From Beijerinckiaceae bacterium (GTDB lineage: Bacteria; Pseudomonadota; Alphaproteobacteria; Rhizobiales; Beijerinckiaceae), in NCBI GenBank assembly GCA_947452455.1, contig CANGBX010000004.1, forward strand, positions 186,001 through 250,000: a stretch of 64,000 nt of DNA, written 5' to 3'. The translations under genes were made by a program, and so were the position numbers. Shown one piece after another: positions 43,360-52,662 of the stretch (its first letter is position 1; every line of letters starts with the position of its first letter). Under the pieces are notes generated by a model that was given only the letters and a program-made list of their open reading frames with translations, was not told the origin of the DNA and searched no databases.

Positions 43360-43660
43360 GCAGTGCAGCATAAAAATCAGGGGTTCCGGCTTACGGATTA
43401 CGCATTTCGTCGTATTCGGGGGCATGTTTGCGCTTCCGCTTATGGCGGAATTGTGATTACCTGAGGTCCCGAGAGAAAAATAAAAGCGGGATCAAAGAAA
43501 CTTATCCGGCAGGTCACGAAGAGGACCGCTTGGTAAAAAGGCACTGAAAAAGCCTGACTTTGGAACAAAATATGTTCCGGTGACTTTGTTTCTGGCCATG
43601 ATTTATGGCCCAAAATTCCCCATGGGATGAAATCACAAGGGCGAGAGCCTGAGCAGGGCG

Positions 43661-44008
43661 ATGAGTATGGGCGGAGAAACGGGCAAGAAGGCACGCGGGG
43701 TGGTAGCGATTGCTGCCGCCTGGCTGCATGCCTTTGTCCTTCTGGCATCGCTTGTTCTCGTCCCCGCCGATCCGCTTTTCAAAACCTACGAAAATGCCGC
43801 CACCATGGCACTTGCCGACCAAGCCCCTGATGAGGCGGTCGAAGAAAAGAAAATGGGTGGCGATGATGTCTCGCTCTGGAGCTTGGCCCAGCGTGATGAA
43901 GTAAGCCTGCGCCTTGCTGAACGGCTTTGCCATTCTCAAGAGGCGCCCCGGGTGAGCGGCTGCGGCCGTTCCTTTCATGCCCGTGGGCCACCGGCAGCGC
44001 ACGCCTGA
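43661..44008 (+). CDS. Possible small membrane protein, unknown function
   Basis: A 115-residue frame with one hydrophobic segment (GVVAIAAAWLHAFVLLASLV) followed by a charged tail with EEAVEEKK-like acidic stretch and RDEVSLRLAERLCHS. It begins near GAGCAGGGCG. Its only support is the hydrophobic segment and its place upstream of the tctA-tctB gene. The opposite strand also has a long frame, so either may be chance. Confidence 0.35.
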   Translation: MSMGGETGKKARGVVAIAAAWLHAFVLLASLVLVPADPLFKTYENAATMALADQAPDEAVEEKKMGGDDVSLWSLAQRDEVSLRLAERLCHSQEAPRVSGCGRSFHARGPPAAHA

Positions 44009-44156
44009 GGTGTAACCGCATCCCTCGGGAGCGGTTCGCTTAAGACCATTGCAGAAAATCGATGGGCTTTCCTCGTCTCTTGAGGGCGTGACCGCCGGAC
44101 AAACCAGTAAAAAATCCGGCTGAAAGAACCATCAGAATAAAAATTAGGGGACTTTC

Positions 44157-46217
44157 ATGGAAATTTGGGAAGCATTAGGCCAGGGGCTCACGCTGCTCCT
44201 CGAGCCGCATCGTATGATGCTCCTTTGGGGCGGCGTGCTCTGCGGTCTGGCTCTCGGCATCCTGCCCGGTATCGGCGGTGTCGCAGGGACTGCGCTCCTT
44301 CTACCGTTCACCTACAACATGGACCCGGCTGCCGCCATGGCGCTGCTGCTCGGCCTTGCTGCAACAACGACCCACGGTGACCCGATCTCGGCCATCGTGT
44401 TGGGTGCTCCGGGCCACGCAGCTTCTGCTGCGACGGCGCTCGACGGTTACCCCATGACCAAGCGTGGCGAAGGTGCCCGCGCTCTGGGTGCGGCTTACAT
44501 GTCCGCGCTCATGGGCGGCCTCTTCGGTGCGGTGCTCATGGCGGTCGCACTGCCGATCGTTCGTCCCCTCATTCTGTTCATTGGCTCGCCCGAACTTCTC
44601 GCGCTCGCCGTGTTCGGTATTTCCATGGTCGCCGTGCTCTCGGGCAATACGCCTCTGCGCGGCCTCACCATGGCGTGCTTTGGCATCATGCTCGCCATGA
44701 TCGGTTCCGATCCGCAGACCGGCACGTTGCGCTGGACGATGGACAGCCTTTACCTCTGGGAAGGCTTGCCGCTCGTTCCGCTGACGCTCGGTGTCTTCGC
44801 GCTTCCGGAACTCTGCGATCTTCTTGTTGCCCGCACCTCGGTCGTGTCGGACGCAAAAGTGCAGAACAACTGGCGTGGCCTCTGGCAGGGTTCGGTGGAT
44901 TGCTTCACCCATTGGTGGCTGAACATCCGCTGCGCCTGGATTGGCTCCGTCATCGGCGCGATCCCGGGCATCTCGGCCTCGGTCATTGACTGGATCTCTT
45001 ACGCTCACGCCCTCAAGACTGAAAAGGGCGCTCGCCTCACCTTCGGTCAGGGCGACGTGCGCGGCGTGATCGCGGCGGAATCAGCGACCTGTTCGCGTGA
45101 AGGTGGCGCTCTTGTGCCCACCATCGTGTTCGGTGTTCCCGGTTCTGCCGGTATGGCCATTCTGCTCGGCGCTTTCCTCATGCACGGTCTGGTCCCCGGA
45201 CCGGAAATGCTGACGAAGCACCTCGCCATCACCTATTCGATGGTCTGGTCGATCGCCATTGCGAACATTCTGGGCTCGGGTCTTTGCTACCTGTTCTCCA
45301 GCCAGTTCGCGAAGCTCGCCAGCTTGCGCTACACGCTGATCCTGCCCTTCGTTCTGTCGCTGGTTTATATCGGCGCCTTCGAAGGTCACCGTAACTGGGG
45401 CGATCTCTTCTCGCTCCTGTTCTTCGGCGTCTTCGCTTGGGGCATGAAGCACTTCAAATGGCCGCGCCCGCCGCTGGTCTTGGGCTTCATTCTCGGTGCT
45501 ATTCTTGAGCGTTACATGTTCATCTCGATCCAGCGCTACGGCGGTGGCTGGATGACGCGTCCGCTCGTGATTGCACTCTTTGCCATGGCGCTTCTGTCGC
45601 TCGTGCGTCCGTTCATCTTGGATGTGAAGGCACATGGCGGCATCAAGGGCATGCTCTCCGAGTTCCACGCTCCCCAGTTCAATGTCACGCATATTTTCCC
45701 GGTCCTCATGCTCTGCATCTTCGGAGTCATGATGACGGAAGCCATGACATGGAACTTCTCGGCCAAGATCATTCCGATGATCGTTGGCACGGGTGCGATC
45801 ACCTTCTGCTTGCTCTCGCTCGCGAACGAAGTGTTCAAGGGTGAGATCCACAAGAAGCGTGAAGAAGAACGCGCAGCACGCGGCGAAGCGGCGGAGAAGA
45901 TGCACATGGACATCGCCTCCACCATCGACGACATGAGCCCGAAGGAAATCGCCATCCGTGGCGCTATCTTCTTCGGCTGGATGATCGGCTTCCTCGCCTC
46001 CATGGCGTTGATCGGCCTCATCCCGACAGTGCCCCTGTTCATCATCGCCTTCATGCGCGTTGAGGGTCAGGAGCCATGGCGCATCACGCTGCCGATGGCG
46101 TTCTGCACGACCTTCCTCGTCTATGTCGTCTTCGACCAGTTGCTGACGATCCCGTGGCCCGGTTCCGTGCTCGGCGATTTCTGGCCGTTCTGGAAGGCTC
46201 ATATGCCGAGCGCCTGA
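44157..46217 (+). CDS. Tripartite tricarboxylate transporter permease, TctA-TctB fusion
   Basis: A 686-residue membrane protein, longer than the usual TctA (about 500). Residues 1 to about 500 are TctA: GILPGIGGVAGTALLLPFTY, DPISAIVLGAPGHAASAATA and VPTIVFGVPGSAGMAILLGA. After a charged linker (EEERAARGEAAEKMHMDIAS) a second domain has a TctB-like ending, FDQLLTIPWPGSVLGDFWPF. So large and small membrane subunits seem joined. The matching periplasmic protein is encoded at 53905-54924. The substrate cannot be told from sequence. Confidence 0.85.
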   Translation: MEIWEALGQGLTLLLEPHRMMLLWGGVLCGLALGILPGIGGVAGTALLLPFTYNMDPAAAMALLLGLAATTTHGDPISAIVLGAPGHAASAATALDGYPMTKRGEGARALGAAYMSALMGGLFGAVLMAVALPIVRPLILFIGSPELLALAVFGISMVAVLSGNTPLRGLTMACFGIMLAMIGSDPQTGTLRWTMDSLYLWEGLPLVPLTLGVFALPELCDLLVARTSVVSDAKVQNNWRGLWQGSVDCFTHWWLNIRCAWIGSVIGAIPGISASVIDWISYAHALKTEKGARLTFGQGDVRGVIAAESATCSREGGALVPTIVFGVPGSAGMAILLGAFLMHGLVPGPEMLTKHLAITYSMVWSIAIANILGSGLCYLFSSQFAKLASLRYTLILPFVLSLVYIGAFEGHRNWGDLFSLLFFGVFAWGMKHFKWPRPPLVLGFILGAILERYMFISIQRYGGGWMTRPLVIALFAMALLSLVRPFILDVKAHGGIKGMLSEFHAPQFNVTHIFPVLMLCIFGVMMTEAMTWNFSAKIIPMIVGTGAITFCLLSLANEVFKGEIHKKREEERAARGEAAEKMHMDIASTIDDMSPKEIAIRGAIFFGWMIGFLASMALIGLIPTVPLFIIAFMRVEGQEPWRITLPMAFCTTFLVYVVFDQLLTIPWPGSVLGDFWPFWKAHMPSA

Positions 46218-46239
46218 TCTCAACAGGTTCACGAAACAG

Positions 46240-46270
46240 AAAACCGCCGGGGCAACCCGGCGGTTTTTTT
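46240..46270 (+). terminator. Strong intrinsic terminator after the tctA-tctB gene
   Basis: AAAACCGCCGGG (46240-46251), loop GCAA, CCCGGCGGTTTT (46256-46267), T run to 46270: a perfect 12-pair stem. Confidence 0.9.
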
Positions 46271-46328
46271 ATGCGCTTTGTCGGGTCCTCCGCCCCGACC
46301 ACAGGATCAAGGCTTGTCGAGACGATGG

Positions 46329-46344
46329 TGTAACATTATAACAT
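46329..46344. promoter_or_regulatory. Zur-like operator upstream of the zinc transporter operon
   Basis: TGTAACATTATAACAT (46329-46344), whose reverse complement ATGTTATAATGTTACA matches the alphaproteobacterial Zur consensus TGTTATAATATAACA at 13 of 15 positions. It lies 27 bases upstream of the small His-rich gene. Zinc-loaded Zur would repress the operon when zinc is plentiful. Confidence 0.7.
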
Positions 46345-46370
46345 TCCATCTTCAGGCACCGGACCCGAAT

Positions 46371-46541
46371 ATGCCGCACGACCACCATCACCCTCACGAG
46401 GAGCATCATGAGCCTCAAGCGCACGGGCACCGCCCCGCCTTGCGCTGGTCGCTGCTACGCATCTCGGCGGGGCAAAGGCTGGGCGGGGCGGCCGCCCTTT
46501 TGGGCCTGCTCTGGCTCTGTGTGCATTGGGCGCTCGCATGA
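46371..46541 (+). CDS. Small His-rich membrane protein of the zinc operon
   Basis: A 56-residue protein: the N-terminus has nine or more His within 20 residues (HDHHHPHEEHHEPQAHGH) and the C-terminus is one membrane segment (GGAAALLGLLWLCVHWALA). It lies between the Zur-like box and znuC and overlaps znuC by four bases (ATGA). Metal binding near the membrane is likely; its precise role is unknown. It is too short and unusual to assign to a known family with confidence. Confidence 0.65.
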   Translation: MPHDHHHPHEEHHEPQAHGHRPALRWSLLRISAGQRLGGAAALLGLLWLCVHWALA

Positions 46542-47281
46542 CAGCGACCCTCCTCACCCTGACCGACCTGACTCTTGGCTATGATCGCCACCCCGCCGTT
46601 CATCACGTCTCGGGACGCATTGAGCGTGGCAGCATGACCGCCATGGTCGGGCCCAATGGGGCTGGCAAATCGACTTTGCTGAAAGGCATGGCGGGCGCTA
46701 TGGCGCCCTTGAGCGGCACGCTGGCCCGTGCGCCCGACACGCGCATTGCCTATTTGCCGCAAAGTGCCGCGCTCGACCGCAGCTTTCCGATTTCGCTGTT
46801 TGATCTTGTCGCAGCCGGCCTGTGGCATCGCACAGGCGCCTTTGGGGGCCTCAGCCACAAAGATCGTCTCGCCGTGCATGAAGCTTTCGAGCGTGTCGGC
46901 TTGCAAGGTTTCGAGCGCCGCACATTGGATGCGCTATCGGGCGGACAATTGCAGCGTGCGCTTTTCGCACGGCTTATTTTGCAAGATGCCGATCTCATTC
47001 TGCTTGATGAGCCATTGGCCGCCATCGATACGAAAACCAGCGCCGATCTTCTCGCCATGATCAAGACATGGCACGCGCAGGGCCGAACCATTATCGCCGT
47101 TCTGCACGACATGCAGATTGTGCGCGATCATTTCCCGCGCAGCCTCTTGCTTGCGCGCGAATGCGTGGCGCATGGCACGACAGAAGATGTGCTGACGCAG
47201 ACAAATCTAGGACGCGCGCGCCAGATGATCGAAGCTTTTGATGAGGAAGCGCATATTTGTGCGCAAGAGGGCGTGTCATGA
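46538..47281 (+). CDS. znuC: Zinc ABC transporter ATP-binding protein
   Basis: From ATG 46538 the protein has 247 residues. Walker A is GPNGAGKST near residue 40, the signature LSGGQLQRA near 137, and Walker B DLILLDEPLAAID. The metal-type ABC ATPase (ZnuC/AztA branch) powers import. It overlaps neighbours on both sides by ATGA. The zinc assignment rests on the Zur-like box and the His-rich solute-binding protein. Confidence 0.85.
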   Translation: MTATLLTLTDLTLGYDRHPAVHHVSGRIERGSMTAMVGPNGAGKSTLLKGMAGAMAPLSGTLARAPDTRIAYLPQSAALDRSFPISLFDLVAAGLWHRTGAFGGLSHKDRLAVHEAFERVGLQGFERRTLDALSGGQLQRALFARLILQDADLILLDEPLAAIDTKTSADLLAMIKTWHAQGRTIIAVLHDMQIVRDHFPRSLLLARECVAHGTTEDVLTQTNLGRARQMIEAFDEEAHICAQEGVS

Positions 47282-48147
47282 TCTTTGACGCGCTGATCGG
47301 CCCCTTCCTCGAATTTGAATTCATGCGCCGCGCGCTTGTGGGCTGCATCGCGCTTTCTCTCGCCGCCGGCCCTGTTGGGACATTCCTCATGCTGCGTCGC
47401 ATGAGTTTGTTTGGCGATGCGATGGCTCACGCCATTCTGCCGGGCGCAGCACTGGGCTATCTCGCCTTCGGCCTGTCGCTATCAGCCATGACCATTGGTG
47501 GGCTTGCCACCGGATTGCTTGTTGTTCTGCTTGCCGGCCTTGTCACACGCGCCACAACAATGCGCGAAGATGCCTCCATTGCAGGCTTTTATCTGATCTC
47601 GCTGGCGATTGGTGTCAGCATTGTCTCGCTCAAAGGATCGAATGTCGATCTGCTGCGCGTGCTCTTCGGCTCCATTCTGGCGCTTGATGATCCGGCCATG
47701 TTACTGCTGGCCGCAATGAGCACCGGCACTTTGCTTGTGCTTGCGCTCATCTTCCGGCCGCTCGTCATGGAATGTGTTGACCCTGCTTTCTTGCGCAGTG
47801 TGAGCCGCACGGGCGGACCTGCCCATCTCGTTTTCCTGGCGCTTGTCGTCACAACGCTTGTGTCGGGCTTTAACGCTCTGGGCACTTTGCTTTCGGTGGG
47901 CATGATGATGCTGCCCGCCATTGCCGCGCGATTCTGGGCTGTCGAACTGACGGGCATCATTTTCGTCGCAACATTGATCGGGCTTGTTTCAAGCCTCTGC
48001 GGTTTGATCTTGTCATTTCATACAGGCCTACCCTCTGGCCCTGCCATCATTCTCGTGGCTGGCGCTCTCTACCTGCTCTCGCTCTGCTTTGGTCGACAGG
48101 GCGGCCTCATATTAAAACTTCTCCCGCAACGTCATTTGGAAGCGTGA
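47278..48147 (+). CDS. znuB: Zinc ABC transporter permease
   Basis: From ATG 47278 the protein has 289 residues with about eight membrane segments. LRRMSLFGDAMAHAILPGAA near residue 40 and GTLLSVGMMMLPAIAARFW near 205 are hallmarks of the ABC-3 permease family for Zn, Mn and Fe. It is the third gene of the operon. Confidence 0.88.
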   Translation: MIFDALIGPFLEFEFMRRALVGCIALSLAAGPVGTFLMLRRMSLFGDAMAHAILPGAALGYLAFGLSLSAMTIGGLATGLLVVLLAGLVTRATTMREDASIAGFYLISLAIGVSIVSLKGSNVDLLRVLFGSILALDDPAMLLLAAMSTGTLLVLALIFRPLVMECVDPAFLRSVSRTGGPAHLVFLALVVTTLVSGFNALGTLLSVGMMMLPAIAARFWAVELTGIIFVATLIGLVSSLCGLILSFHTGLPSGPAIILVAGALYLLSLCFGRQGGLILKLLPQRHLEA

Positions 48148-48148
48148 C

Positions 48149-49054
48149 ATGTTGAAGAGACTCGCATTTTGTCTTGCGCTCGCAGTGACCAGCACGATGG
48201 CACAAGCGCAATCCAAGCTTGAAACCATCGCCAGCATGTCGATCATTGGCGATTTCGTACGCCAGATTGGCGGCGAGCGCGTGCAAGTCACCACGCTTGT
48301 CGGCGCAGGCGGCGACACGCATACTTTCCAGCCTGCCCCGCAAGATGCGCGGTGCATGACGCAAGCCAAACTCGTCTTCATCAACGGGCTTGGCCTTGAA
48401 GGCTGGCTACCGCGCCTCGTGCAATCCTCCGGCAGCAAAGCCAAAGTCGTCACTGTCTCCAACGGCGTGAAGGCCATGCGCGAAGCATCAGATGGCCATA
48501 GTCACGGACATGGTCATGGTCATGGCCATGATCTCGACCCGCACGCTTGGCAAGATGTCGCCAATGCCAAACTTTACGCGCGCAATATCCGCGATGCATT
48601 GAGCGCTGCCGAACCGGAAGGTGCGAGTTTTTATACGGCGCGCGCTGAAGCCTATATGGCCGAACTTGATCAGCTTGACCGCGATATCAAAGCGGGCCTT
48701 ACCCAAATTCCTGCAGAGCGTCGGCGCATCATCACCAGCCATGATGCTTTCGGCTATTTTGCCAAAGCCTACAGCCTGAGTTTTGTCGCCCCCCAAGGGA
48801 TTTCAACAGAAGCGGAAGCCTCCTCGCGCGATGTGGCCCGCATTATCCGTCAGGTCCGCGCTCAGAAAATTCCAGCCGTCTTTCTCGAAAACATCTCTGA
48901 TCCACGCCTCATGACACAAATCGCACATGAGACAGGCGCCAAAATGGGCCCGCGCATTTTCTCCGATTCCTTGTCCGACAGCAGCGGGCCAGCACCCACT
49001 TATCTCGACATGATGCGCCACAATCTGCGCGCCTTTATCGAAGCGCTACGCTAG
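48149..49054 (+). CDS. znuA: Zinc ABC transporter periplasmic binding protein
   Basis: A 301-residue cluster A-I solute-binding protein with a signal peptide (LAFCLALAVTSTMAQA). Metal ligands are likely His in GGDTHTFQP, LDPHAWQDVANAKLYA and TSHDAFGYFAKAY, plus Asp near the end. A His-rich loop (GHSHGHGHGHGHD) sits at residues about 114-126, typical of zinc-specific ZnuA proteins. It follows znuB after one base. Confidence 0.9.
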   Translation: MLKRLAFCLALAVTSTMAQAQSKLETIASMSIIGDFVRQIGGERVQVTTLVGAGGDTHTFQPAPQDARCMTQAKLVFINGLGLEGWLPRLVQSSGSKAKVVTVSNGVKAMREASDGHSHGHGHGHGHDLDPHAWQDVANAKLYARNIRDALSAAEPEGASFYTARAEAYMAELDQLDRDIKAGLTQIPAERRRIITSHDAFGYFAKAYSLSFVAPQGISTEAEASSRDVARIIRQVRAQKIPAVFLENISDPRLMTQIAHETGAKMGPRIFSDSLSDSSGPAPTYLDMMRHNLRAFIEALR

Positions 49055-49145
49055 CCTCTCCTATAAGCCCGATTGCGGGCGACGCTTTACCTCGCCGCCC
49101 GACGCACTTAATCTTGGCGACATGAGGAAAGGCTGGGGACACCCC

Positions 49146-50114
49146 ATGAAACTTGTTTGCTACGATCCCCATGCGCGCCGCCCAGAAATTGCGGCGGCCA
49201 TGCGCGCTTTTCCGGATGTGTCTTTCGAGGCGCCCGTCACGCTGGAGGCTTTGCACGCCGCGCTTGAGGGCGCAGAAATTTTCGTGACCAGCAACCGTGC
49301 TTATGAGGCAGAGGCCGCACGCATCATTTGCACAAAAGGCACGTCTCTCCGCTGGATTCAATTCACCACATCCGGACTCGACAAAGCCATCGCGCTTGGC
49401 CTGCCCTCCGGTGTGACGGTGACCAATGCGGCGGGCCTGCGCGCTTTTTCTGTCGCAGAACATGCTTTCTTTCTGATGCTCGCACTCATGCGCCAATCGC
49501 GCGCTGCCGATGCGGGCCAGCGTGATGAGCAATGGGTGCGTGATGCCATCACACCCCAAATGGATAATCTCGCGGGCAAGCATCTTCTCATCATTGGCGC
49601 AGGTGCCATCGGTCAGGAGATTGCGCGCAAGGCCAAAGCCTTTGACATGGTGGTCACGGGCATCTCGCGCTCTACCGCATCGTTGCCGAATTTCGATCAA
49701 ATGCTGCCACGTGAACAATTGCAGGCAGCGATCACGGAAAGCGACATCGTGCTGATGGCCGCTAATTATGAGACCGAAACGCATCAGATGATGAGTGCCG
49801 CCATGATTGCAGCGATGAAGCCCAAGGCGCTCTTCATCAATATTGCGCGCGGTGCGCTCGTGGATGAGGCGGCGCTGGTTGCAGCACTCGAGAGCGGGAA
49901 AATTGCTGGTGCCGGCCTTGATGTCACCGTTATCGAGCCTTTGCCTGCGGGACAGAAGCTCTACACTCTTCCCAATGTTGTCTTGAGCCCCCATGTTGCA
50001 GGGGCAGGATCGCAAGGCACGGGTGCGGGCATGGGTAAAATCTTAAGTGACAATCTGCATCTTTATCTCAAAGGCGCGCCTTTGCAGAAAATCGTCATCG
50101 CGCGCACACCGTAA
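49146..50114 (+). CDS. D-isomer specific 2-hydroxyacid dehydrogenase
   Basis: From ATG 49146 the protein has 322 residues; an ATG at 49122 in frame is possible. The NAD site is IGAGAIGQEIARKAKAF; the catalytic Arg is in NIARGALVDE, the acid in VIEPLP and the His in LSPHVAGAG. The family reduces or oxidises 2-keto and 2-hydroxy acids; the substrate is unknown. Confidence 0.85.
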   Translation: MKLVCYDPHARRPEIAAAMRAFPDVSFEAPVTLEALHAALEGAEIFVTSNRAYEAEAARIICTKGTSLRWIQFTTSGLDKAIALGLPSGVTVTNAAGLRAFSVAEHAFFLMLALMRQSRAADAGQRDEQWVRDAITPQMDNLAGKHLLIIGAGAIGQEIARKAKAFDMVVTGISRSTASLPNFDQMLPREQLQAAITESDIVLMAANYETETHQMMSAAMIAAMKPKALFINIARGALVDEAALVAALESGKIAGAGLDVTVIEPLPAGQKLYTLPNVVLSPHVAGAGSQGTGAGMGKILSDNLHLYLKGAPLQKIVIARTP

Positions 50115-50123
50115 CGGAATGAT

Positions 50124-50900
50124 ATGACCGAAATAGCTCCTGATATAAACGCACTTATCGCCTCACCTGCTTATCGCCTCGCCGCTCTTGATCAGGATTT
50201 TCTGCTCTCAGATGCGCAACGTGGCCTGCGCTTCATGCTGGAATATGAAAAAGCCGAGCAATCATTGCGCAGCTGGGGTGTGCGCTCGACAGTCGTTGTC
50301 TTCGGTTCTGCGCGTGTGCATGAGAATGGCAATCCTCAACATGCGCGCTGGTATGACGAGGCGCGCAAGTTCGGAAAAATTTGCTCGCTGGAAGGCGGCG
50401 CGCTCGATAGCAATGGCGGCCCGCGCGACAATGTCATTGCCTCGGGCGGCGGTCCCGGCATTATGGAAGCCGCCTGTCGTGGCGCGCATGATGCGGGCGC
50501 GCCCTCCATCGGCTTCAACATCACGCTGCCCCATGAGCAATTACCCAATCCCTACACAACGCCGGAACTCACCTTCCGCTTCCATTATTTTGCCATGCGC
50601 AAAATGCATCTGGCGATGCGTGCCAATGCGCTTGTTGTTTTTCCTGGCGGGTTCGGGACACTGGACGAATTGTTTGAAATCCTGACCTTGCATCAAACCG
50701 GTAAAGCCACGAATATTCCTGTTGTTCTGTTCGATGAAAAATATTGGCGTTCAATCGTCAATTTCGATGCGCTGGTCGATGCGGGTATGATTGAAAAGCG
50801 CGATCTATCACTCTTCAGTTTTGCTGAGACGGCAGAATCCGCCTGGGCGCATCTGCTCGCGCAAGGCATAGCCCATCATATTGAACCCAAGAATACCTGA
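50124..50900 (+). CDS. LOG family protein (TIGR00730; lysine-decarboxylase-like fold)
   Basis: A 258-residue protein with the LOG signatures SGGGPGIMEAACRGA and VVFPGGFGTLDELFEIL. LOG enzymes cleave ribose-phosphate from nucleotide monophosphates. An N-terminal extension of about 55 residues precedes the fold. It starts 10 bases after the previous gene. Confidence 0.88.
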   Translation: MTEIAPDINALIASPAYRLAALDQDFLLSDAQRGLRFMLEYEKAEQSLRSWGVRSTVVVFGSARVHENGNPQHARWYDEARKFGKICSLEGGALDSNGGPRDNVIASGGGPGIMEAACRGAHDAGAPSIGFNITLPHEQLPNPYTTPELTFRFHYFAMRKMHLAMRANALVVFPGGFGTLDELFEILTLHQTGKATNIPVVLFDEKYWRSIVNFDALVDAGMIEKRDLSLFSFAETAESAWAHLLAQGIAHHIEPKNT

Positions 50901-50905
50901 CCCTC

Positions 50906-51583
50906 ATGTTTCAATCTGCAAAAGCTGCCTTTCCGCAAATCTTCACACCGCCGTTTCGCGCTGTGTTGCTGAAGAGTCTCGGGCTCACCTTCATTCTGCT
51001 CGCGCTCATGTGGGCGGGGCTGGACAAGGTCGTAGCTGCCTATATCGCCGTGCCCTATCCATGGCTCGCAAGCATTCTGTCTTTTCTGACAGGTCTTGGC
51101 CTGATGATCGGGCTCGCCTTTTTCATCGCGCCTATTTCATCGCTGGTTGCGGGCTTTTATCTGGATGATCTTGCCGGTGAGGTCGAAACGGAGATCGGCA
51201 TCAAGGGCCGCGCTTTGCCTGCGGGGCAAGCCATGTGGCTCGCCAGCAAATTCGCCTTTGTCTCGGTGCTTGTGAATGCTTTTGCGCTGGCCGTCTTCTT
51301 GCTGCCGGGCGTCAATATTCTCGTGTTTTTTCTGGCAAATGCTTATTTGCTCGGCCGCGAATATTTCGAGCTTGCATCATTGCGCTTTCGCTCTCTGGCA
51401 GAGACGCATGAGCTGCGCCGTCGCCACCGCTTTTATATTTTTCTTTGCGGCTTGCTGATCGCGGGCTTTGTTGCCATCCCAATCGTCAATCTGCTCACGC
51501 CCCTCTTCGGCACAGCCTTCATGGTACGTATCCATGCAAGGCTGGCGCGCGAAGATCTGGTGATGATTCAGGCTGGGCGCTGA
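50906..51583 (+). CDS. CysZ/EI24-like membrane protein
   Basis: A 225-residue protein with four strong membrane segments; PISSLVAGFYLDDLAGEVET and LGREYFELASLRF are typical of the EI24/CysZ family. CysZ takes up sulfate in some bacteria, but alphaproteobacterial members are uncharacterised. It ends convergently with the next gene, overlapping it by 16 bases. Confidence 0.8.
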   Translation: MFQSAKAAFPQIFTPPFRAVLLKSLGLTFILLALMWAGLDKVVAAYIAVPYPWLASILSFLTGLGLMIGLAFFIAPISSLVAGFYLDDLAGEVETEIGIKGRALPAGQAMWLASKFAFVSVLVNAFALAVFLLPGVNILVFFLANAYLLGREYFELASLRFRSLAETHELRRRHRFYIFLCGLLIAGFVAIPIVNLLTPLFGTAFMVRIHARLAREDLVMIQAGR

Positions 51584-52572
51584 CGCTCGAACTGACCCGT
51601 CTTGCGGAAGCGATAGAGATAGGTCGGCACAATCGTCTCATAAGCCTCGGGGTGAATACCAAGACCCGCGAGCGTACGGCCTTCCTGTTCAGCCGCAACC
51701 GAGACGACATTGTCATGCTTCAACATGCGCACTTGATCACGCGTGGTGAGCAGCATTTTCGGGAAAAGACCGAGCGAGACTGAAGACGCGATCTCCATGC
51801 CGAGCGCCATATAATGGCCCGCTTCAAAAGGCAGCGGAGCAAGCAGGCGCTTGCGGCCAATCGTGTCGCAAGTGAATTGCACGAGATCCCGGAAGCTTTT
51901 GGCTTCCGGCCCACCCAATTCATAAACCGCACCCGGCTTGGTCTGGCCATCGAGCGCACGCACGACGACTTGCGCAACATCGCCCACATAGACCGGTTGG
52001 AACAAAGTGTCCGCGCCAATCAAAGGCAGCACCGGCAACATGCGCGCGAGTGCGGCGAAGCGATTGAAGAAATCATCTTCCGGCCCGAAGATAATGGACG
52101 GACGAATGATGGTTGCGTTCGGGAAATATTCGAGCGCGGCAGCTTCGCCGTCGGCTTTCGAGCGCGCATAGGCTGAATCCGACTGCGGCTCTGCACCCAA
52201 AGCCGACATCTGCACGAATTGCTGCACGCCCGCTTCTTTCGCGGCGCGCGCCACGACGCGCGCACCAAAACCCTGCACCGCATCGAAACGCTGGCGGCCG
52301 GTTTCAGTCAGAATGCCAACGAGATTGATCACCGCATCAGCGCCACGCACAGCGGCCGCGACGGATGCCGGAAAGCGCAAATTGGCCTGCACAGCGTGAA
52401 TCTGACCGACGCGGCCAGCCGGCTGCAAATGCCCTGCAAGATCGGGGCGGCGGCAAGCCACGCGAATGCGCCAGCCCTCACGAGCCAAAGCCCGCACGAC
52501 ATGGCGACCGACAAAACCGGTGCCGCCGAAGACCGTTACCAGACGGCCAGACTTGTCGTTTGCATCGAGCAT
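51568..52572 (-). CDS. NDUFA9-like NAD(P)-binding protein (complex I assembly/subunit family)
   Basis: A 334-residue atypical short-chain dehydrogenase: GGTGFVGRHVVRALAREGW at the start, NLVGILTETG in the centre, and SAYARSKADGEAAAL replacing the usual YxxxK (here YARSK). The complex I NDUFA9 family in alphaproteobacteria has exactly this form. A dehydrogenase function is doubtful; association with complex I is inferred. Confidence 0.82.
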   Translation of the reverse strand: MLDANDKSGRLVTVFGGTGFVGRHVVRALAREGWRIRVACRRPDLAGHLQPAGRVGQIHAVQANLRFPASVAAAVRGADAVINLVGILTETGRQRFDAVQGFGARVVARAAKEAGVQQFVQMSALGAEPQSDSAYARSKADGEAAALEYFPNATIIRPSIIFGPEDDFFNRFAALARMLPVLPLIGADTLFQPVYVGDVAQVVVRALDGQTKPGAVYELGGPEAKSFRDLVQFTCDTIGRKRLLAPLPFEAGHYMALGMEIASSVSLGLFPKMLLTTRDQVRMLKHDNVVSVAAEQEGRTLAGLGIHPEAYETIVPTYLYRFRKTGQFERQRPA

Positions 52573-52662
52573 GGAAATACCCCGTTCAGCCCAAAATCTT
52601 TAGGCCGCTGATTAGAGGAGCCTGCCAATCCTGTACAGGGGGCCGAAGGGCTGAACTACGCC

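Noticed and set aside
43514-44002. Leftward 162-codon ORF upstream of the tctA-tctB gene
   Set aside because: No family pattern or ribosome site; the opposite frame has a plausible membrane segment, although that too is uncertain.
45081-46232. Leftward 383-codon ORF antisense to the tctA-tctB gene
   Set aside because: Charged, low-complexity translation without any family pattern; the opposite strand is a clear membrane transporter.
49035-50015. Leftward 326-codon ORF antisense to the hydroxyacid dehydrogenase
   Set aside because: Shadow of a gene with complete NAD-binding and catalytic motifs.
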